Below the pieces are notes generated by a model. The model was given only the letters and a program-made list of their open reading frames with translations, was not told the origin of the DNA and did no database searches. 64,000 nt of DNA from DAOMFB01 sp963721385 (GTDB lineage: Bacteria; Acidobacteriota; Thermoanaerobaculia; UBA5066): assembly GCA_963721385.1 (NCBI GenBank), contig CAVRJB010000013.1, forward strand, positions 558,001-622,000, read 5' to 3'. Shown in pieces: positions 17,018-29,956 of the stretch; position 1 is the stretch's first letter; each line of letters opens with the position of its first letter. A program made the translations under genes and the position numbers.

Positions 17018-18903
17018 GCGTCCGCTCCCAGCCTGGCAGGGAGACGCCCGCCGCCCGCGCGGCTTCCACGCTCCGGCGGAAGCCGTCGCGCGAGGCCTCC
17101 GGGAGGCAGCCGGCGTCGCCGCGGAGGAGGAGCCTCACGTTCACGATCCAGGGGTGGCATGGCTCGGGGCTCGCCGCGAGAAGCTTTTCCGCCTCGCCGT
17201 TCCGCCCGAGGAGCCGCGCCGCGTCGGCTGCCATCGCGACGATGCGCGCGTCGGCGGAGACCGGCCCCCGACCGGTGAGGCGGGCGCCGAGCTCGTGCGC
17301 CCGGGAGGCGTTTTTCATGTCGAGAGCGCGGACCATCTGGTCGGCGAGGGCGTCGCGGAACGGATCGAGGGTTCCCGGGAGCGGCGCGGCCCACGCCCGG
17401 CCCCAGAAAGGCCAGCCGAAGGGCGCGGCAGCGGCGACCACCGCCGACGCCGGATGCTCGGGCCACGGGATGACGAGTGGCGGGTCGAGGTCCGGGAATG
17501 AGGGACGGTCTGATCCCCGCAGCTTTTCACCGAGAATCCGCGCGTGGAGCCGGATCGGTGACCACGCCGGCGTGAGGGAGAGATGGTGCGGCCCGCTCGC
17601 CAGCACGGAACCGTCGGGTCGGCGCCAGATTTCGTACGGGGTCCCGGCCGCGCGCCGTTCCGAGATCGGCTGCGGCGGAACGAGCGACGCCAGGGCATAG
17701 AGCTGCGGAAAGGGGACGAGAGCGCCAAGGACGTTGACGCACGCGCCGGCTGCCGCGAGAACGCCCCCCGCCAACGTCCCGAGGCGCCCTCCCTCGGAAA
17801 CCGCGACGCCCGCGAAGAGCATCAGCGCGGGCAGCGCCGGAACGAGCAGGCGCGGACCCCATCCCGCCTGGCCGTCCCAGGCCCACCATGCCGAGACCGC
17901 CGCAAGGACCGAGAGCGCCGAGAGAGCCATGCCGGAAGCGAGGCGCGGGTCGCGGCGGAAGAGACGGACGAAGCCCCACGGTGCAAGGAGGACGAGCGGC
18001 GCATAGAAGAGAAGCCCCTTGTTCGGGAGGAGCGTCAGCCGCAGGAAGCCCGTGAACGGCGGATACGAGAAGTCCTCGCCGGGATAGCCGCCGAAGAGCC
18101 TGCCGAACCGGACGACCTCGAACGCCGCCCAGACGAGCAGGCCGGCCCCGAAGGAGGCGAGCAGCCCCCAGCGGATTCGCCCCTCCGGCGCGGCCCGGCG
18201 GGTCCTTTTTCCCGTCCCGGGCGCCCCTTCCGAAGGCCTTTCGCGGAAGAGCGACACGGCAACGACCGGAACGACGGCGACGAAAAGAAGCGATTTCACG
18301 AGGACCGCGGCGGCCGCTGCCATTCCCGCCGCGACAGCCCAGGCGTTCTCTCGCGAGAGAGCGCCGGCCCGCAGCTCGACCGCCGCGAGAACGAGGAGAG
18401 AGAGGAGACCCGCCTGCACGGCCTCGGAGTAGTCGCTCGTCGCGTAGCTCCAGAGAAACGTCGAGAAGACGAGGGAAAGTCCGGTCGCGGCCGCGACTCC
18501 CGGCGGGGCGCCGAGCCGGGCGGCCGCGCGCGAGACTGCCCAGGCCGCGGCCACGAGCGAGAGGAGCGGGACGAGGACGAAGAGCGGGGTCGAGAAGGCG
18601 GCGGGGCGCGCGGCCACGAAGGCTCGTGAGAGCGTCGCCGGGACGGCCTCGATGAGGGAGTAGGCCCATCCCGAATCGTGAGACCGCGTCCCCGGCCGGC
18701 CGCTCCGGCGCGTTGATCCAGTCCCGCGAGACGCCGATCTCTCCGAACCGTGCCACGGCGGCACCGGCCGAGAGCATCTCCCGTCCGTCGGGAATCGTCC
18801 CGAAGGAGCGCTCGTCGCTCGATGCAATGAGGAGGACGAGGGCGGCGAGCGCGGCCCATCGCGGGGCGGCCGGTGACCCGGAACCTGGGCGAAAGGCGCT
18901 CAT
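16995..18903 (-). CDS. GT39-like membrane protein with soluble C-terminal region (apparent frameshift)
   Basis: Reading from ATG 18903 the frame shifts by one extra base at 18665-18667 (CCC); across it the product is about 635 residues. The N-terminus has SSDERSFGTIPDGREML and PERPAGDAVS, then about ten helices with LPNKGLLFYAPLVLL and WWAWDGQAGWGPRLLVPALP. The C-terminal 200 residues are soluble and partly helical (RAHELGARL, AARLLGRNGEAEKLL), like degenerate TPRs. The same motifs occur in the gene at 61368-63398, so the two are paralogues. This is probably a GT-C glycosyltransferase; the substrate is unknown. A TAAGAT box lies upstream of the start. Confidence 0.75.
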
Positions 18904-18937
18904 TCCCGTTCCCGGCGACTATCTTAAGGACCGGGGG

Positions 18938-19558
18938 CTACTTCACGCGCTCGAGAGGCCCTTCGACGCCCAGCGGGAGCGGGAGCTTTGCGTCGACGTC
19001 CTTGTTCTTGATCAAGAGCGTGTAGATCCCCGGGTCCCACTTCTCCTTCGGCGAAGCGAAGTAGAGCGGACCGTGGGCCATCTGGAGCGTGCTCAGAACC
19101 AGCTCGGGGCGGACGATCCCTCCGTCGGGTCCGACGAAGAAGCGGATCCGCTCGGACGACCGCCGAAACGGGAAGTAACCTTCGAGGGGGTCGGACTGGA
19201 TTGCGGCGAGCCGCTCGATCCGCTGCACGTCCGCGACGTCTTCGGCGAAGCGCTTTTGCGTCGGGAGGTTCAGCCGGGTTCCGTCAGGCGTCACGAGCGT
19301 GAAGTCCTCGCGCTGGAACGCCAGCGGGCGGTTCCAGACGGGCGTCATGTAGGTGTCGAGGAGGATCCACTTCTGGTCGAGGCTGTTCGCGGCGTACCGG
19401 TAGCCGACCACGAGCTGGATCACGTCGTCCTTGTACTGCAGGACCCGCTCCCCGAGCCGCTTGACGAAGCTCGATTCGAGGGCATCCTCCGCGACCGCGG
19501 ACCCCGCGAGCAGGAATACGATGCCGAAGACTCGCGCCCGCTTCGAACTCCTGGTCAT
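18938..19558 (-). CDS. Secreted protein of unknown function
   Basis: 206 residues with a signal peptide (residues about 1-24, ending SAVA). The mature part is mixed alpha/beta, with ANSLDQKWILLDTYMTPVWN, EDFTLVTPDGTRLNLP and a C-terminal ESP-like segment. No catalytic signature is visible. The start at 19558 has GGGAGG seven nt upstream. It lies 34 nt upstream of the GT39-like gene on the same strand. A TATAGC element at 19612-19617, shared with the divergent lipocalin-like gene, may be its promoter. Confidence 0.65.
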   Translation of the reverse strand: MTRSSKRARVFGIVFLLAGSAVAEDALESSFVKRLGERVLQYKDDVIQLVVGYRYAANSLDQKWILLDTYMTPVWNRPLAFQREDFTLVTPDGTRLNLPTQKRFAEDVADVQRIERLAAIQSDPLEGYFPFRRSSERIRFFVGPDGGIVRPELVLSTLQMAHGPLYFASPKEKWDPGIYTLLIKNKDVDAKLPLPLGVEGPLERVK

Positions 19559-19643
19559 GAGAACCTCCCGCCCCGGCCCCGAAAGGGGACACGCGGCACC
19601 GACCAAGAAGCTATAGCATGGTTCATACCGGAAGGAGGCCCGG

Positions 19644-20075
19644 ATGGGCTCGAGTCCTCTCGTCGGGGTCTGGAAGCTCCTCGTCATCGAGTTCCGATCC
19701 GAGGGCGAGGTCTACTACCCGTTCGGCCGGGAGGCGAAGGGGGTCCTGATCTTCGAGTCGGGTGGCTGGGCGTCGACCCAGATCATGCGCGCGGGCCGGG
19801 CCACGTTCGTCTCGGGGGATCAGGGCCGCGGCACGCCGGAGGAAGTCCGCGACGCCGTCGAGGGATACGTGGCCCACGCCGGGCCGTACAGTGCCGACGA
19901 GCAGCACGGAATCCTGTCGCTCGAGATCGTCTGCAGCCTCTTCCCGAACTGGGTCGGGACCGTCCAGAAGCGGTTCTACCGCCTCGACGGGAACCGGCTG
20001 ATCGTCGGTACGCCTCCGCTCGTCATCGGAAGCCGGATGACCGACGTGATGCTGATCTGGGAGCGCGTGCGCTGA
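19644..20075 (+). CDS. Lipocalin-like domain protein
   Basis: 143 residues without a signal peptide. It opens with LVGVWKLL and contains a GVLIFESGGWASTQIMR segment, the pattern of the small Lipocalin-like beta-barrel family that often binds hydrophobic ligands or acts in polyketide-type chemistry. GTVQKRFYRLDGNRLIV and a terminal MLIWERV strand complete the barrel. GGAAGGAGG precedes the ATG. It is divergent from the secreted protein gene and converges, with a 12-nt gap, on the phosphoesterase gene. The biochemical role is unknown. Confidence 0.75.
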   Translation: MGSSPLVGVWKLLVIEFRSEGEVYYPFGREAKGVLIFESGGWASTQIMRAGRATFVSGDQGRGTPEEVRDAVEGYVAHAGPYSADEQHGILSLEIVCSLFPNWVGTVQKRFYRLDGNRLIVGTPPLVIGSRMTDVMLIWERVR

Positions 20076-20087
20076 CGGCTCCGCGCG

Positions 20088-22568
<2,481 letters not shown>

Positions 22569-22577
22569 GGGGCGAGG

Positions 22578-24953
22578 TTAACCCGGCGGCGACCCCGCTG
22601 CTGGGGCCGTGATCGCGCGGAACCGGGCGTCGTCCGCGAGGGACGCGAGGTCGGGCTCGATCGCGGCGCGAGCCGCCGTGAAGGCCGGGCGCTTCGCGGC
22701 CGCCTTCTCGAGGTGGGCGAGCGCCTCGTCGGGCTGCCCGAGGAGCGCCGCCGCGCAAGCCGCGTAGTAGCGCGTGAAGGGGTCGTCCGCGCCCATCCCG
22801 AGGCGCCGGGCGAAGGCGGCAAGAGACGACTCGAGAGCCGCCATCCCTTCCCTTCCCCGGCCGGACTTCACGAGCGAGCTGCCGATCCGTTCCTCGATTT
22901 CGACGAAGTGACGCTCCTTCAGCGCATGGCCGTATCGCTGGAGGAAATCCAGCTCCCGGTCGAACTCCGCGAGCGCTTCCTCGTGCCTCCCCTCGAGCGC
23001 CGCGATCTGCCCGAGCCGCGTGTGCCCGCCGACGATGAGCGCCCCTTCCCGCCCCGAGAGGAACGCGTCCTGCAGCTCGATCGCGCAGTGCGCGGCCTTC
23101 GTCGCGCGCGGGAAGTCGCGGAGGAGCGCCGCGGCGTGAGCGAGCTGGAGCGCGGCCCAGCCGTAGCGGGGATTCAGCTCGAGCGCGCGGCCGAACTCGT
23201 CGGCGGCTTCGGCGAATCGGCCGAGCCCGACGAAGTACGCCCTCCCGAGGGAGTTGTGGACGCCGGCGTCCGACGGGTCGAGGGCGGCGGCGGCGCGGAT
23301 CTCGGCGATCCCCTCCTCCACCCGCCCCAGGTCGATGAGGATGCCGCCCATCTCGCGGCGCGCCCGGACGAAGCGGGGATTCCGGTCGAGCGCCTTCCGG
23401 AACGCGAGGAGCGCGCGCTCGGAGTACTCAGGCACGCTCAGGTAGGACGCCTTCAGGTCGTACGCGCTCCCGAGCTCCGCCCAGGCGCGCGCCCATCCGG
23501 GGTCGAACGCCGTGGCCCGCTCGAAGAGGACGATCGCCCGGTCGAGCGCCTCGGCGCTCTCGGCCCGGAGGTTGACGACCCCCTTCGTCAGCGCCTCGTA
23601 CGCCTCCAGGACCTGCGTCTCATCCCCTTCCGGCGCGCCGGCCGGGACGGCGAGGTCGAGGCCCGCGGCCAGTTCGCGGACGACGCGGTCCTGGAGCGCG
23701 AAGAGGCCGTCCATCGTCCCGTCGAGCTTCACGGTCCGAAGGACGGCGCCGGTCGCGGTCTCGGTGAGACGGGCCGTGACGCGGACCGTGCCGCCCAGCC
23801 GCTGGTAGCCGCCGCTGACGACCCAGCGGGCGCCCAGCTCGCGCCCGACGTCCACGGCGATCTCCGCGCCCGGCGACTCCCCCGGCCCCGTCAGCTTCTG
23901 GAGGGCTTCGTGGACGCGCTCGCGTGCGACGACGGAGACCCCCTCGACCGCCTTGAGGTCGGCCGCGGCGGTCTCGGCGATTCCGGTTCCGAGCCAGTCG
24001 TCCTCGCCGTTTTTCGTGATGTTCTCGAACGCGAGGACGGCGATCGAGCGCCCCGGCCCGCGCGTCGCCGGGAGCGAGGCCGCGGCGGGTCCCTCCTTCA
24101 GCGCCCGTTCCAGCGCCTCGAGCTCGCGCGCGACTTCCCGCATCGACGCCGGACGATCCGCCGGCTCCTTCGCGAGCATCCGCCGCACGAGGCCGTCGAG
24201 AGGGGCGGGGACCGCACCGCGGCCGGCCAGCGTCGCCGGCTCCGCGTGGCGGATCGCGTCGATCACCTCCACGGCGTTCGCCCCCCGGAACGGCACCTCG
24301 CCCGTGAGCAGCTCGTAGAGGACGACGCCGAGCGAGAAGACGTCGCTGCGGCCGTCCACGTCGCGCCCGAGGGCCTGCTCGGGAGACATGTAGGCAATCG
24401 TGCCGAGAAGCCCTGGCGGAGTCCCCGCGCCGCTCGCGAAGACGCTCCAGGTGTCGTCCGAGCTGCCGGCCGGGGGGACGTACGCGGCGACGCCGAAGTC
24501 GAGGACCTTGACGTGCCCCGCCTCTGAGACCATCACGTTCGACGGCTTCACGTCCCGGTGGATGACGCCGCGCTCGTGCGCGGCCGCGAGCGCCTCGGCC
24601 ACCTGGCGCGTGAGCTCGAGAATCCGGGGAAGCGCGCAGGCGTTTCGCTCGACGTACGCCTTGAGCGTCTCCCCCTCGACGTACTCCATGGCGATGAAGT
24701 TCCGTCGCGCCCCGTCCTTCTCCATCTCGGAGACCTCGTAGATGACGCCGATCGCGGGATGGGAGAGCTGGGAGGCGAGGCGCGCCTCGCGGAGAAGCCG
24801 GAGACGCGCCGCGTCGCCTCCGGCGAACGCTTTCAGGATCTTCAGCGCCACCCGCCGGTGGAGCTCGCGGTCCTCGGCGAGGAAGACCTCGCTCATCCCT
24901 CCCGAGCCGAGGAGCTTGATCACGCGGTAGCGGGAGGTGCGGTCGACGTCCAT
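22578..24953 (-). CDS. Serine/threonine protein kinase with FlgO-like and TPR regions
   Basis: 791 residues. The kinase domain (about 9-275) has the glycine loop GSGGMSEV (16-23), Lys38, catalytic HRDVKPSN (132-139) and DFG (152-154), and the activation-end SPEQALG. Next is a domain (about 300-430) starting SIAVLAFENITKNGEDDWLGTGI, related to the FlgO/adenylate-cyclase-associated regulatory fold. The rest is a tetratricopeptide array (about 450-770). Kinases of this layout lack a transmembrane helix and probably assemble complexes through the TPRs. A TAAGAT box 12 nt before the ATG suggests a very short leader. It is divergent from the chromate transporter. Confidence 0.93.
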   Translation of the reverse strand: MDVDRTSRYRVIKLLGSGGMSEVFLAEDRELHRRVALKILKAFAGGDAARLRLLREARLASQLSHPAIGVIYEVSEMEKDGARRNFIAMEYVEGETLKAYVERNACALPRILELTRQVAEALAAAHERGVIHRDVKPSNVMVSEAGHVKVLDFGVAAYVPPAGSSDDTWSVFASGAGTPPGLLGTIAYMSPEQALGRDVDGRSDVFSLGVVLYELLTGEVPFRGANAVEVIDAIRHAEPATLAGRGAVPAPLDGLVRRMLAKEPADRPASMREVARELEALERALKEGPAAASLPATRGPGRSIAVLAFENITKNGEDDWLGTGIAETAAADLKAVEGVSVVARERVHEALQKLTGPGESPGAEIAVDVGRELGARWVVSGGYQRLGGTVRVTARLTETATGAVLRTVKLDGTMDGLFALQDRVVRELAAGLDLAVPAGAPEGDETQVLEAYEALTKGVVNLRAESAEALDRAIVLFERATAFDPGWARAWAELGSAYDLKASYLSVPEYSERALLAFRKALDRNPRFVRARREMGGILIDLGRVEEGIAEIRAAAALDPSDAGVHNSLGRAYFVGLGRFAEAADEFGRALELNPRYGWAALQLAHAAALLRDFPRATKAAHCAIELQDAFLSGREGALIVGGHTRLGQIAALEGRHEEALAEFDRELDFLQRYGHALKERHFVEIEERIGSSLVKSGRGREGMAALESSLAAFARRLGMGADDPFTRYYAACAAALLGQPDEALAHLEKAAAKRPAFTAARAAIEPDLASLADDARFRAITAPAAGSPPG

Positions 24954-24965
24954 CGGTGAGACGGA

Positions 24966-24995
24966 ATCTTATTCCCCACCCGCCGCCCCGATAAT
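24966..24995. promoter_or_regulatory. Divergent leaderless-type -10 boxes
   Basis: Minus-strand TAAGAT (24966-24971) is 12 nt before the kinase ATG, and plus-strand GATAAT (24990-24995) is 7 nt before the chromate-transporter ATG. Only 49 nt separate the two start codons and neither has a Shine-Dalgarno sequence, so the two promoters must interpenetrate. Confidence 0.5.
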
Positions 24996-25002
24996 CCGCT
25001 CC

Positions 25003-26172
25003 ATGAAGCCGCCGCCGGGAAACGTCCGAGAAGTGGCGGCGCTTTTCCTGAAGCTCGGGCTGACCGCGTTCGGCGGCCCGGCGGCCCACGTGGCGATGAT
25101 GGAGGACGAGGTCGTCCGGCGCCGTGGCTGGTTGACGCGGGAGGAGTTCGTCGACCTGATGTCGGCCGTGAACCTGATCCCGGGTCCCAACTCCACCGAG
25201 ATGGCGATCCACGTGGGAAGGCTCCGGGCCGGCACGCCCGGACTTCTCGCGGCCGGGGCCTGCTTCATCCTGCCGGCTGCTTTCATGACGGCCGCCCTCG
25301 CCTGGGCTTACGTCCGCTATGGCGCCGCCCCGGCGTTCCCCGCGATCCTCAAGGGGATCCAGCCGGTCGTCCTCGCGATCGTCCTTGTCGCGTTCGCCCG
25401 CCTCTCCTCCGCGGCCGCGAAGACCCGGTCTCTCGCCTTCCTCGCAGTGGCGGTCTTCGCGCTCTCGCTCCTTCGCGGCCACGAGCTGTTGCTCCTCGGC
25501 GCAGGCGGAGTCCTCGGGATGCTGCTCACGCTGCGAGGAAAGGCATCGGAAAAGCCGAAGAACGGCGCCGCCGCCGGCCTCCTCGCCGCCGCCGTTCTGT
25601 CGCCTTCGAGAGCTTTTTCCTCGGCGTCGGCTCTCTCGACGGCTGTCGCGGCTTTCTCCCTCCCGTCGCTCTTCCTCGTCTTCCTGAAGATCGGGTCGGT
25701 CCTCTTCGGCAGCGGCTACGTCCTCCTGGCCTTTCTCGAGAACGACCTCGTGGCCCGCCGAGGCTGGCTCACCGAGACACAGCTCCTCGACGCCGTCGCC
25801 GCGGGGCAGTTCACTCCCGGTCCCGTCTTCACGACGGCGACGTTCGTCGGCTACCTCCTCGGCCGGGGGCCGGGCGCCGTCATCGCCACCCTCGGCATCT
25901 TCCTGCCGGCCTTCGTCTTCGTCGGGGCGACGGCGCCGCTCGTCACACGCCTGCGGGCGTCGCGGCCGCTCGGCGGCTTCCTCGACGGGCTGAACGCCTC
26001 GTCCCTCGGGCTGATGGGTGCCGTGACCGTGACGCTGACGGGCGCCGCGGTGACCGGAGTCGCGACCGCGGCCTTCGCCGCCGCCGCCCTCGGGCTGCTC
26101 GTCGCGACGCGCCTCAACTCCGCGTGGCTCGTCCTCGCCGGCGGCGCGGCCGGGGCGCTTTTCCTGCGCTGA
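25003..26172 (+). CDS. chrA: Chromate transporter ChrA (two-domain form)
   Basis: 389 residues made of two homologous halves, each with the chromate-transporter signature. The first half has LGLTAFGGPAAHVAMME and NLIPGPNSTEMAIHVG; the second has IGSVLFGSGYVLLAFLENDL and GQFTPGPVFTTATFVGY. About ten to twelve membrane helices are predicted. Bidomain CHR proteins export chromate by proton-coupled antiport; some members move other oxyanions. The gene is single and starts without a ribosome site, seven nt after GATAAT. It converges closely on the ferritin-like gene. Confidence 0.88.
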   Translation: MKPPPGNVREVAALFLKLGLTAFGGPAAHVAMMEDEVVRRRGWLTREEFVDLMSAVNLIPGPNSTEMAIHVGRLRAGTPGLLAAGACFILPAAFMTAALAWAYVRYGAAPAFPAILKGIQPVVLAIVLVAFARLSSAAAKTRSLAFLAVAVFALSLLRGHELLLLGAGGVLGMLLTLRGKASEKPKNGAAAGLLAAAVLSPSRAFSSASALSTAVAAFSLPSLFLVFLKIGSVLFGSGYVLLAFLENDLVARRGWLTETQLLDAVAAGQFTPGPVFTTATFVGYLLGRGPGAVIATLGIFLPAFVFVGATAPLVTRLRASRPLGGFLDGLNASSLGLMGAVTVTLTGAAVTGVATAAFAAAALGLLVATRLNSAWLVLAGGAAGALFLR

Positions 26173-26178
26173 CCGGGG

Positions 26179-26643
26179 CTACTTCTTCCGCTGCGGCGGC
26201 GCGGCCTCGGGGCCCCGGAGCATCTTCCGGACCTCCCCGACATGCGCCTCCTCGGTCCCGATCATCTTCCGCGCGTACTCCTCGAGCATGACGGACTTCC
26301 CCTCCACGAGCCCGATCAGTTCGCTGTAGAGGTCGAGGGCCATCGTCTCGTGCTCGAGCGCCTCCGCCAGAATGTCGGAGAGGTCGTGCCGGTGCGTGTC
26401 GAGGAGCGGCCCGATCGCCAGCGACGGGTGCCCGCCGAGGCTCGTGATCATCTCCCCCGCTTCCGTGGCGTGGAGGAGGGACTCCGAGGCCTGGCCGCGG
26501 AGCCACTGCACGATCGCGATCCGGTGGAAGCCGAAGACCATGAACGAGTAGTGGGTGTACCGGACCACGCCGGCCAGCTCGGCCTCGAGAATCCGGTTGA
26601 GCTGGCGGACCACCGCCCCCGTGTCGTACGTCGCGCGTGCCAT
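26179..26643 (-). CDS. Ferritin-like/bacterioferritin-type protein
   Basis: 154 residues forming a four-helix bundle with carboxylate and His ligands spaced as in ferritin-like di-iron proteins: EAELAGVVRYTHY, then ASESLLHATEAGEMI, LEHETMALDLYSELI and IGTEEAHVGEVRKML. It resembles short bacterioferritin-type proteins that store iron or oxidise it with peroxide. ATG 26643 is chosen because GAGGAG precedes it; an in-frame ATG at 26700 would add an unconserved tail. TTATGAT just upstream could be its -10 element. Confidence 0.85.
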   Translation of the reverse strand: MARATYDTGAVVRQLNRILEAELAGVVRYTHYSFMVFGFHRIAIVQWLRGQASESLLHATEAGEMITSLGGHPSLAIGPLLDTHRHDLSDILAEALEHETMALDLYSELIGLVEGKSVMLEEYARKMIGTEEAHVGEVRKMLRGPEAAPPQRKK

Positions 26644-26744
26644 CGAAAGCTCCTCGCTCGTTGCCGTGCGCCCCCCGACGACGGCGGTCGGGCGCATCAT
26701 AAGGGAGGCTGCATTCCCCGAAGCTCCGGCAGGAGGCGCGACCG

Positions 26745-28337
26745 ATGAGACGCTGGAACGGCTGGGGAGACGAGACGGTTACGGCGACTCTCCCGCCGCG
26801 CGCAATCCCATTTCTCGGCGACCGGCTCGGCGCGGGCGTGCATCCACGCGACGCGCCGCTTCACGACGTCCTCGGGCGCCTTCCGCCGCCGCGCCTCCCG
26901 GCGGAGGGCGCTCTCGACGCCGAGCCGCTCTCCCGGCTGCTCCACGCTCGCGGGCAGAGCCTTCCCGACTGGATCGCCCTACGGAGCGGCCGCATCCGCA
27001 CCTTCCCCGACCTCGTGGCGTGGCCGGAGTCCGTGGCCGACGTGAACGACTTGATCGGACTCGCGCAGAAGTGCGGCGCCTCTCTCATTCCCTTCGGCGG
27101 CGGAACGAGCGTGGTCGGGCACGTCAATCCGATCGCGGGAGCCCGCCCGGTCATCAGCGTCGATCTCTCCCGCATGAGTCTTCTCCGCCGCCTCGACGAC
27201 AGGAGCCGCCTCGCCGCTTTCGGGGCCGGAATCAAGGGCCCCGACCTCGAGGCCGCGCTACGGACCCACGGCTTCACGCTGGGACACTTTCCCCAGTCCT
27301 TCGAGTTCTCGACGCTGGGCGGCTGGGTCGCCACGCGCTCGTGCGGGCAGCAGTCCCTCGGCTATGGGCGGATCGAGAGGCTCTTCGCGGGCTGCCGGAT
27401 GGAGACCCCCGCCGGCCCCCTCGAGATCCCCGTCTTTCCCGCCTCGGCCGCGGGCCCCGACCTCAGAGAGATCGTGCTCGGCTCCGAGGGCCGTCTCGGA
27501 ATCCTGACCGAGGTCACCGTTCGGGTGACGCCACTCCCCGAACGGGAGGAGTTCCTCTCCGTCTTCTTCCCGGACTGGGACGCGGGGCTCGTGGCCGCGC
27601 GCGAGATCGCCCAGGCCCGCATTCCGGTCTCCATGCTGCGGCTCGCGACGCCGGAAGAGACTGCGGCGACGCTCGTCCTGGCCGGGCACGAGAGGCTGAT
27701 CGGCGCGCTGGAGGGATACCTCAGGTTCCGGGGGAAAGGAGAAACGAAGTGCCTGCTCCTCGTCGGCCTCACGGGAAGGAAAAGAGACGTCCGCTCAGCC
27801 CGGCGTGAGGTCCTGGCCTGCTCGCGGTCCCACGGCGGGGTCACCGCGGGAACGGCGTTCGGAGAAAGGTGGCGGCGGACCCGGTTCCGCGCGCCCTACC
27901 TGCGGAACACTCTCTGGGAAGCGGGCTACGCCGTCGACACGCTCGAGACGGCCGTCCCGTGGTCCGCCCTTCCCTCCCTTCAGGTCGGCGTGGAGACGGC
28001 CCTCCGGGAAGGGCTTCGCGAGATCGGGGAGCGCGTCCACGCCTTCTCCCACCTCTCGCATCTCTACGCCGACGGATCCAGCCTCTACACGACGTATCTG
28101 TTCCGGCTGGCCGAAGATCCGGACGAGAACCTGCGCCGCTGGCAGCTTCTGAAGAGCGCCGCGAGCCGCGCGATCATGGAGGCTCGGGGGACGATCAGCC
28201 ACCAGCACGGCGTCGGCATCGACCATCTCCCGTACCTCGCCTCGGAGAAGGGGCCGCTGGGGATCTCGGCCCTCCAGTCCCTCTGCCGGCACTTCGATCC
28301 CGACGGTCTCATGAACCCGGGGAAGCTCGTCCCGTGA
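26745..28337 (+). CDS. FAD-linked oxidase related to alkyldihydroxyacetonephosphate synthase
   Basis: 530 residues of the vanillyl-alcohol-oxidase flavoprotein class. It starts MRRWNGWGDE as AGPS-like proteins do. The FAD-binding PP-loop region is LIPFGGGTSVVGHV, followed by GHFPQSFEFSTLGGWVATRS. The C-terminus has HQHGVGIDHLPYL, in which AGPS carries a catalytic His cluster. AGPS swaps an acyl for an alkyl chain on dihydroxyacetone phosphate, the first ether-lipid step, but some bacterial relatives are dehydrogenases. AGGAGG precedes the ATG. The stop overlaps the GTG of glpD (GTGA), so it is co-expressed with glycerol-phosphate enzymes. Confidence 0.85.
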   Translation: MRRWNGWGDETVTATLPPRAIPFLGDRLGAGVHPRDAPLHDVLGRLPPPRLPAEGALDAEPLSRLLHARGQSLPDWIALRSGRIRTFPDLVAWPESVADVNDLIGLAQKCGASLIPFGGGTSVVGHVNPIAGARPVISVDLSRMSLLRRLDDRSRLAAFGAGIKGPDLEAALRTHGFTLGHFPQSFEFSTLGGWVATRSCGQQSLGYGRIERLFAGCRMETPAGPLEIPVFPASAAGPDLREIVLGSEGRLGILTEVTVRVTPLPEREEFLSVFFPDWDAGLVAAREIAQARIPVSMLRLATPEETAATLVLAGHERLIGALEGYLRFRGKGETKCLLLVGLTGRKRDVRSARREVLACSRSHGGVTAGTAFGERWRRTRFRAPYLRNTLWEAGYAVDTLETAVPWSALPSLQVGVETALREGLREIGERVHAFSHLSHLYADGSSLYTTYLFRLAEDPDENLRRWQLLKSAASRAIMEARGTISHQHGVGIDHLPYLASEKGPLGISALQSLCRHFDPDGLMNPGKLVP

Positions 28338-29956
28338 AGGACGCCCGGCGGCCGACGTCCGGACGCGAGGCGGTCTGGTCCCGGCTATCTGCGCCGTGGG
28401 ATCTGCTGATCATCGGCGGGGGGATCACGGGGGCCGGAATCCTCCGCGAGGCGACGCGCTCCGGCCTTTCCGCCCTCCTCGTCGAACAGCGCGACTTCGG
28501 GTCGGGCACCTCCAGCCGCTCCTCGAAGCTGGTCCACGGCGGGCTCCGGTATCTCAAGCAGGGGAACCTCCGATTGACGAGCGAGTCCGTGCACGAGCGG
28601 GAGCGGCTCGTCCGCGAGGGGCCGGGCCTCGTGGAGCGCCTCGGCTTCGTCCTCGCGAGCTACCCCGGCGACCGCCCGGGACGGCTCGTGTACGGCACGG
28701 GCCTCCTCGTCTACGACTTCCTCGCGGGCCGATGGAATCACCGCCATCTCTCGGCCGAGGAGCTCCGGACCCTCGCGCCACGGATCTCCACCGAGGGCCT
28801 CCGGGGCGGATTCTGGTTCGGCGACGCCGAGACGGATGACGCGCGCCTCGTCTTCCGCGTGATCCGGGAGGCCGTGAGGGGCGGCGCGGCCGCGCTCAAC
28901 TACGCCGCGGTCGAGGATCTGCTGGTCCACCGCGGCGAGGTCGTCGGCGCCACCGTGCGGGATGGACTCAGCGACCGGGCGTTCGAAGTCCGCGCCCGCG
29001 CCGTCGTCAACGCGACCGGGGCGTGGGCCGACGCCTCCGGGCGAAGGCCGGTGCGGCCGCACGGCTCCGGCCTCTGCGCGGGAGCCATCTCGTCTTTCCG
29101 GCCTGGCGTCTTCCCGCCCCGCAGGCGACCAGCTTTCTTCACCCGCGCGATCACCGCCCTCTCTTCGTCGTCCCGTGGGAAGGGGTCACGATCTTCGGAA
29201 CGACGGACGTGGATCACGGAAGGCCCCCCGACGAGGAGCCGGCGATCGGTGCGGAGGAGGCGGCGTATCTGATGGAAGCCCTGACGGCCCGTTTCCCGTC
29301 GCTCGACCTCACGCCTTCGTGACGCCCTTGCGACCTTCAGCGGCGTTCGCCCGATCATCGGCACCGGGAAGAAGGACCCTTCGAAGGAGTCGCGGGACCA
29401 TGCCATCTGGGAAGAGCGCGGCCTCGTGACCGTCACCGGCGGAAAGCTGACGACGTTCCGGCTGGTCGCTCTCGCCACCCTCCGGGCCCTCCGCAGGCGC
29501 CTTTCGGGACCGGTCCGTCTCGACGAGTCGTCGGCGATCCTGGACCCGGTGCCGGACGTTCTCCCCGGCGGCCCCTCGCTCGACGCGGGGCAATGCCGCC
29601 GCCTTCTCGGCCGTTACGGCCTCGAGGCTGGCCAGGTCGTCGCGTCCGCGAAGCCCGGCGAGCTCACGCCCTTCCCGTCGACGACCGTCCTCCCCGCCGA
29701 GATCCGCTGGGGCGCCCGCACCGAGTGCGTCGTTCATCTCGACGACCTGCTTCTGCGGCGCGTCCGCCTCGGCCTCGTGGCGGCTCAGGGAGGCGCGGCG
29801 CATCTACCCGTGATCGGCGAGATCTGCCGGGACGAGCTGGGCTGGGACAAATCGCGGTGGGAGGCGGAGGAGCGCGCCTACCGGCAGCTCTGGCAGGGGC
29901 AGCATGGCGTCCCGCCCGAAGGGCAGAAGGGGGTGCCGACATGGGCCGGGAACTGA
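28334..29956 (+). CDS. glpD: FAD-dependent glycerol-3-phosphate dehydrogenase (two apparent frameshifts)
   Basis: Assembled across a missing base near 29032 and an extra base near 29322, the product is about 540 residues. The N-terminal FAD motif is IIGGGITGAGILREAT, followed by GTSSRSSKLVHGGLRYLKQG, both diagnostic for GlpA/GlpD. The middle frame carries RLRPLRGSHLVFP and TIFGTTDVDH; the last carries FSGVRPII and TVTGGKLTTFR, then the C-terminal helical domain. It oxidises glycerol-3-phosphate to dihydroxyacetone phosphate and feeds electrons to quinone. It lies between the AGPS-like gene and an FGGY kinase and overlaps both. The two indels cancel and the three parts match one family end to end. 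Confidence 0.85.
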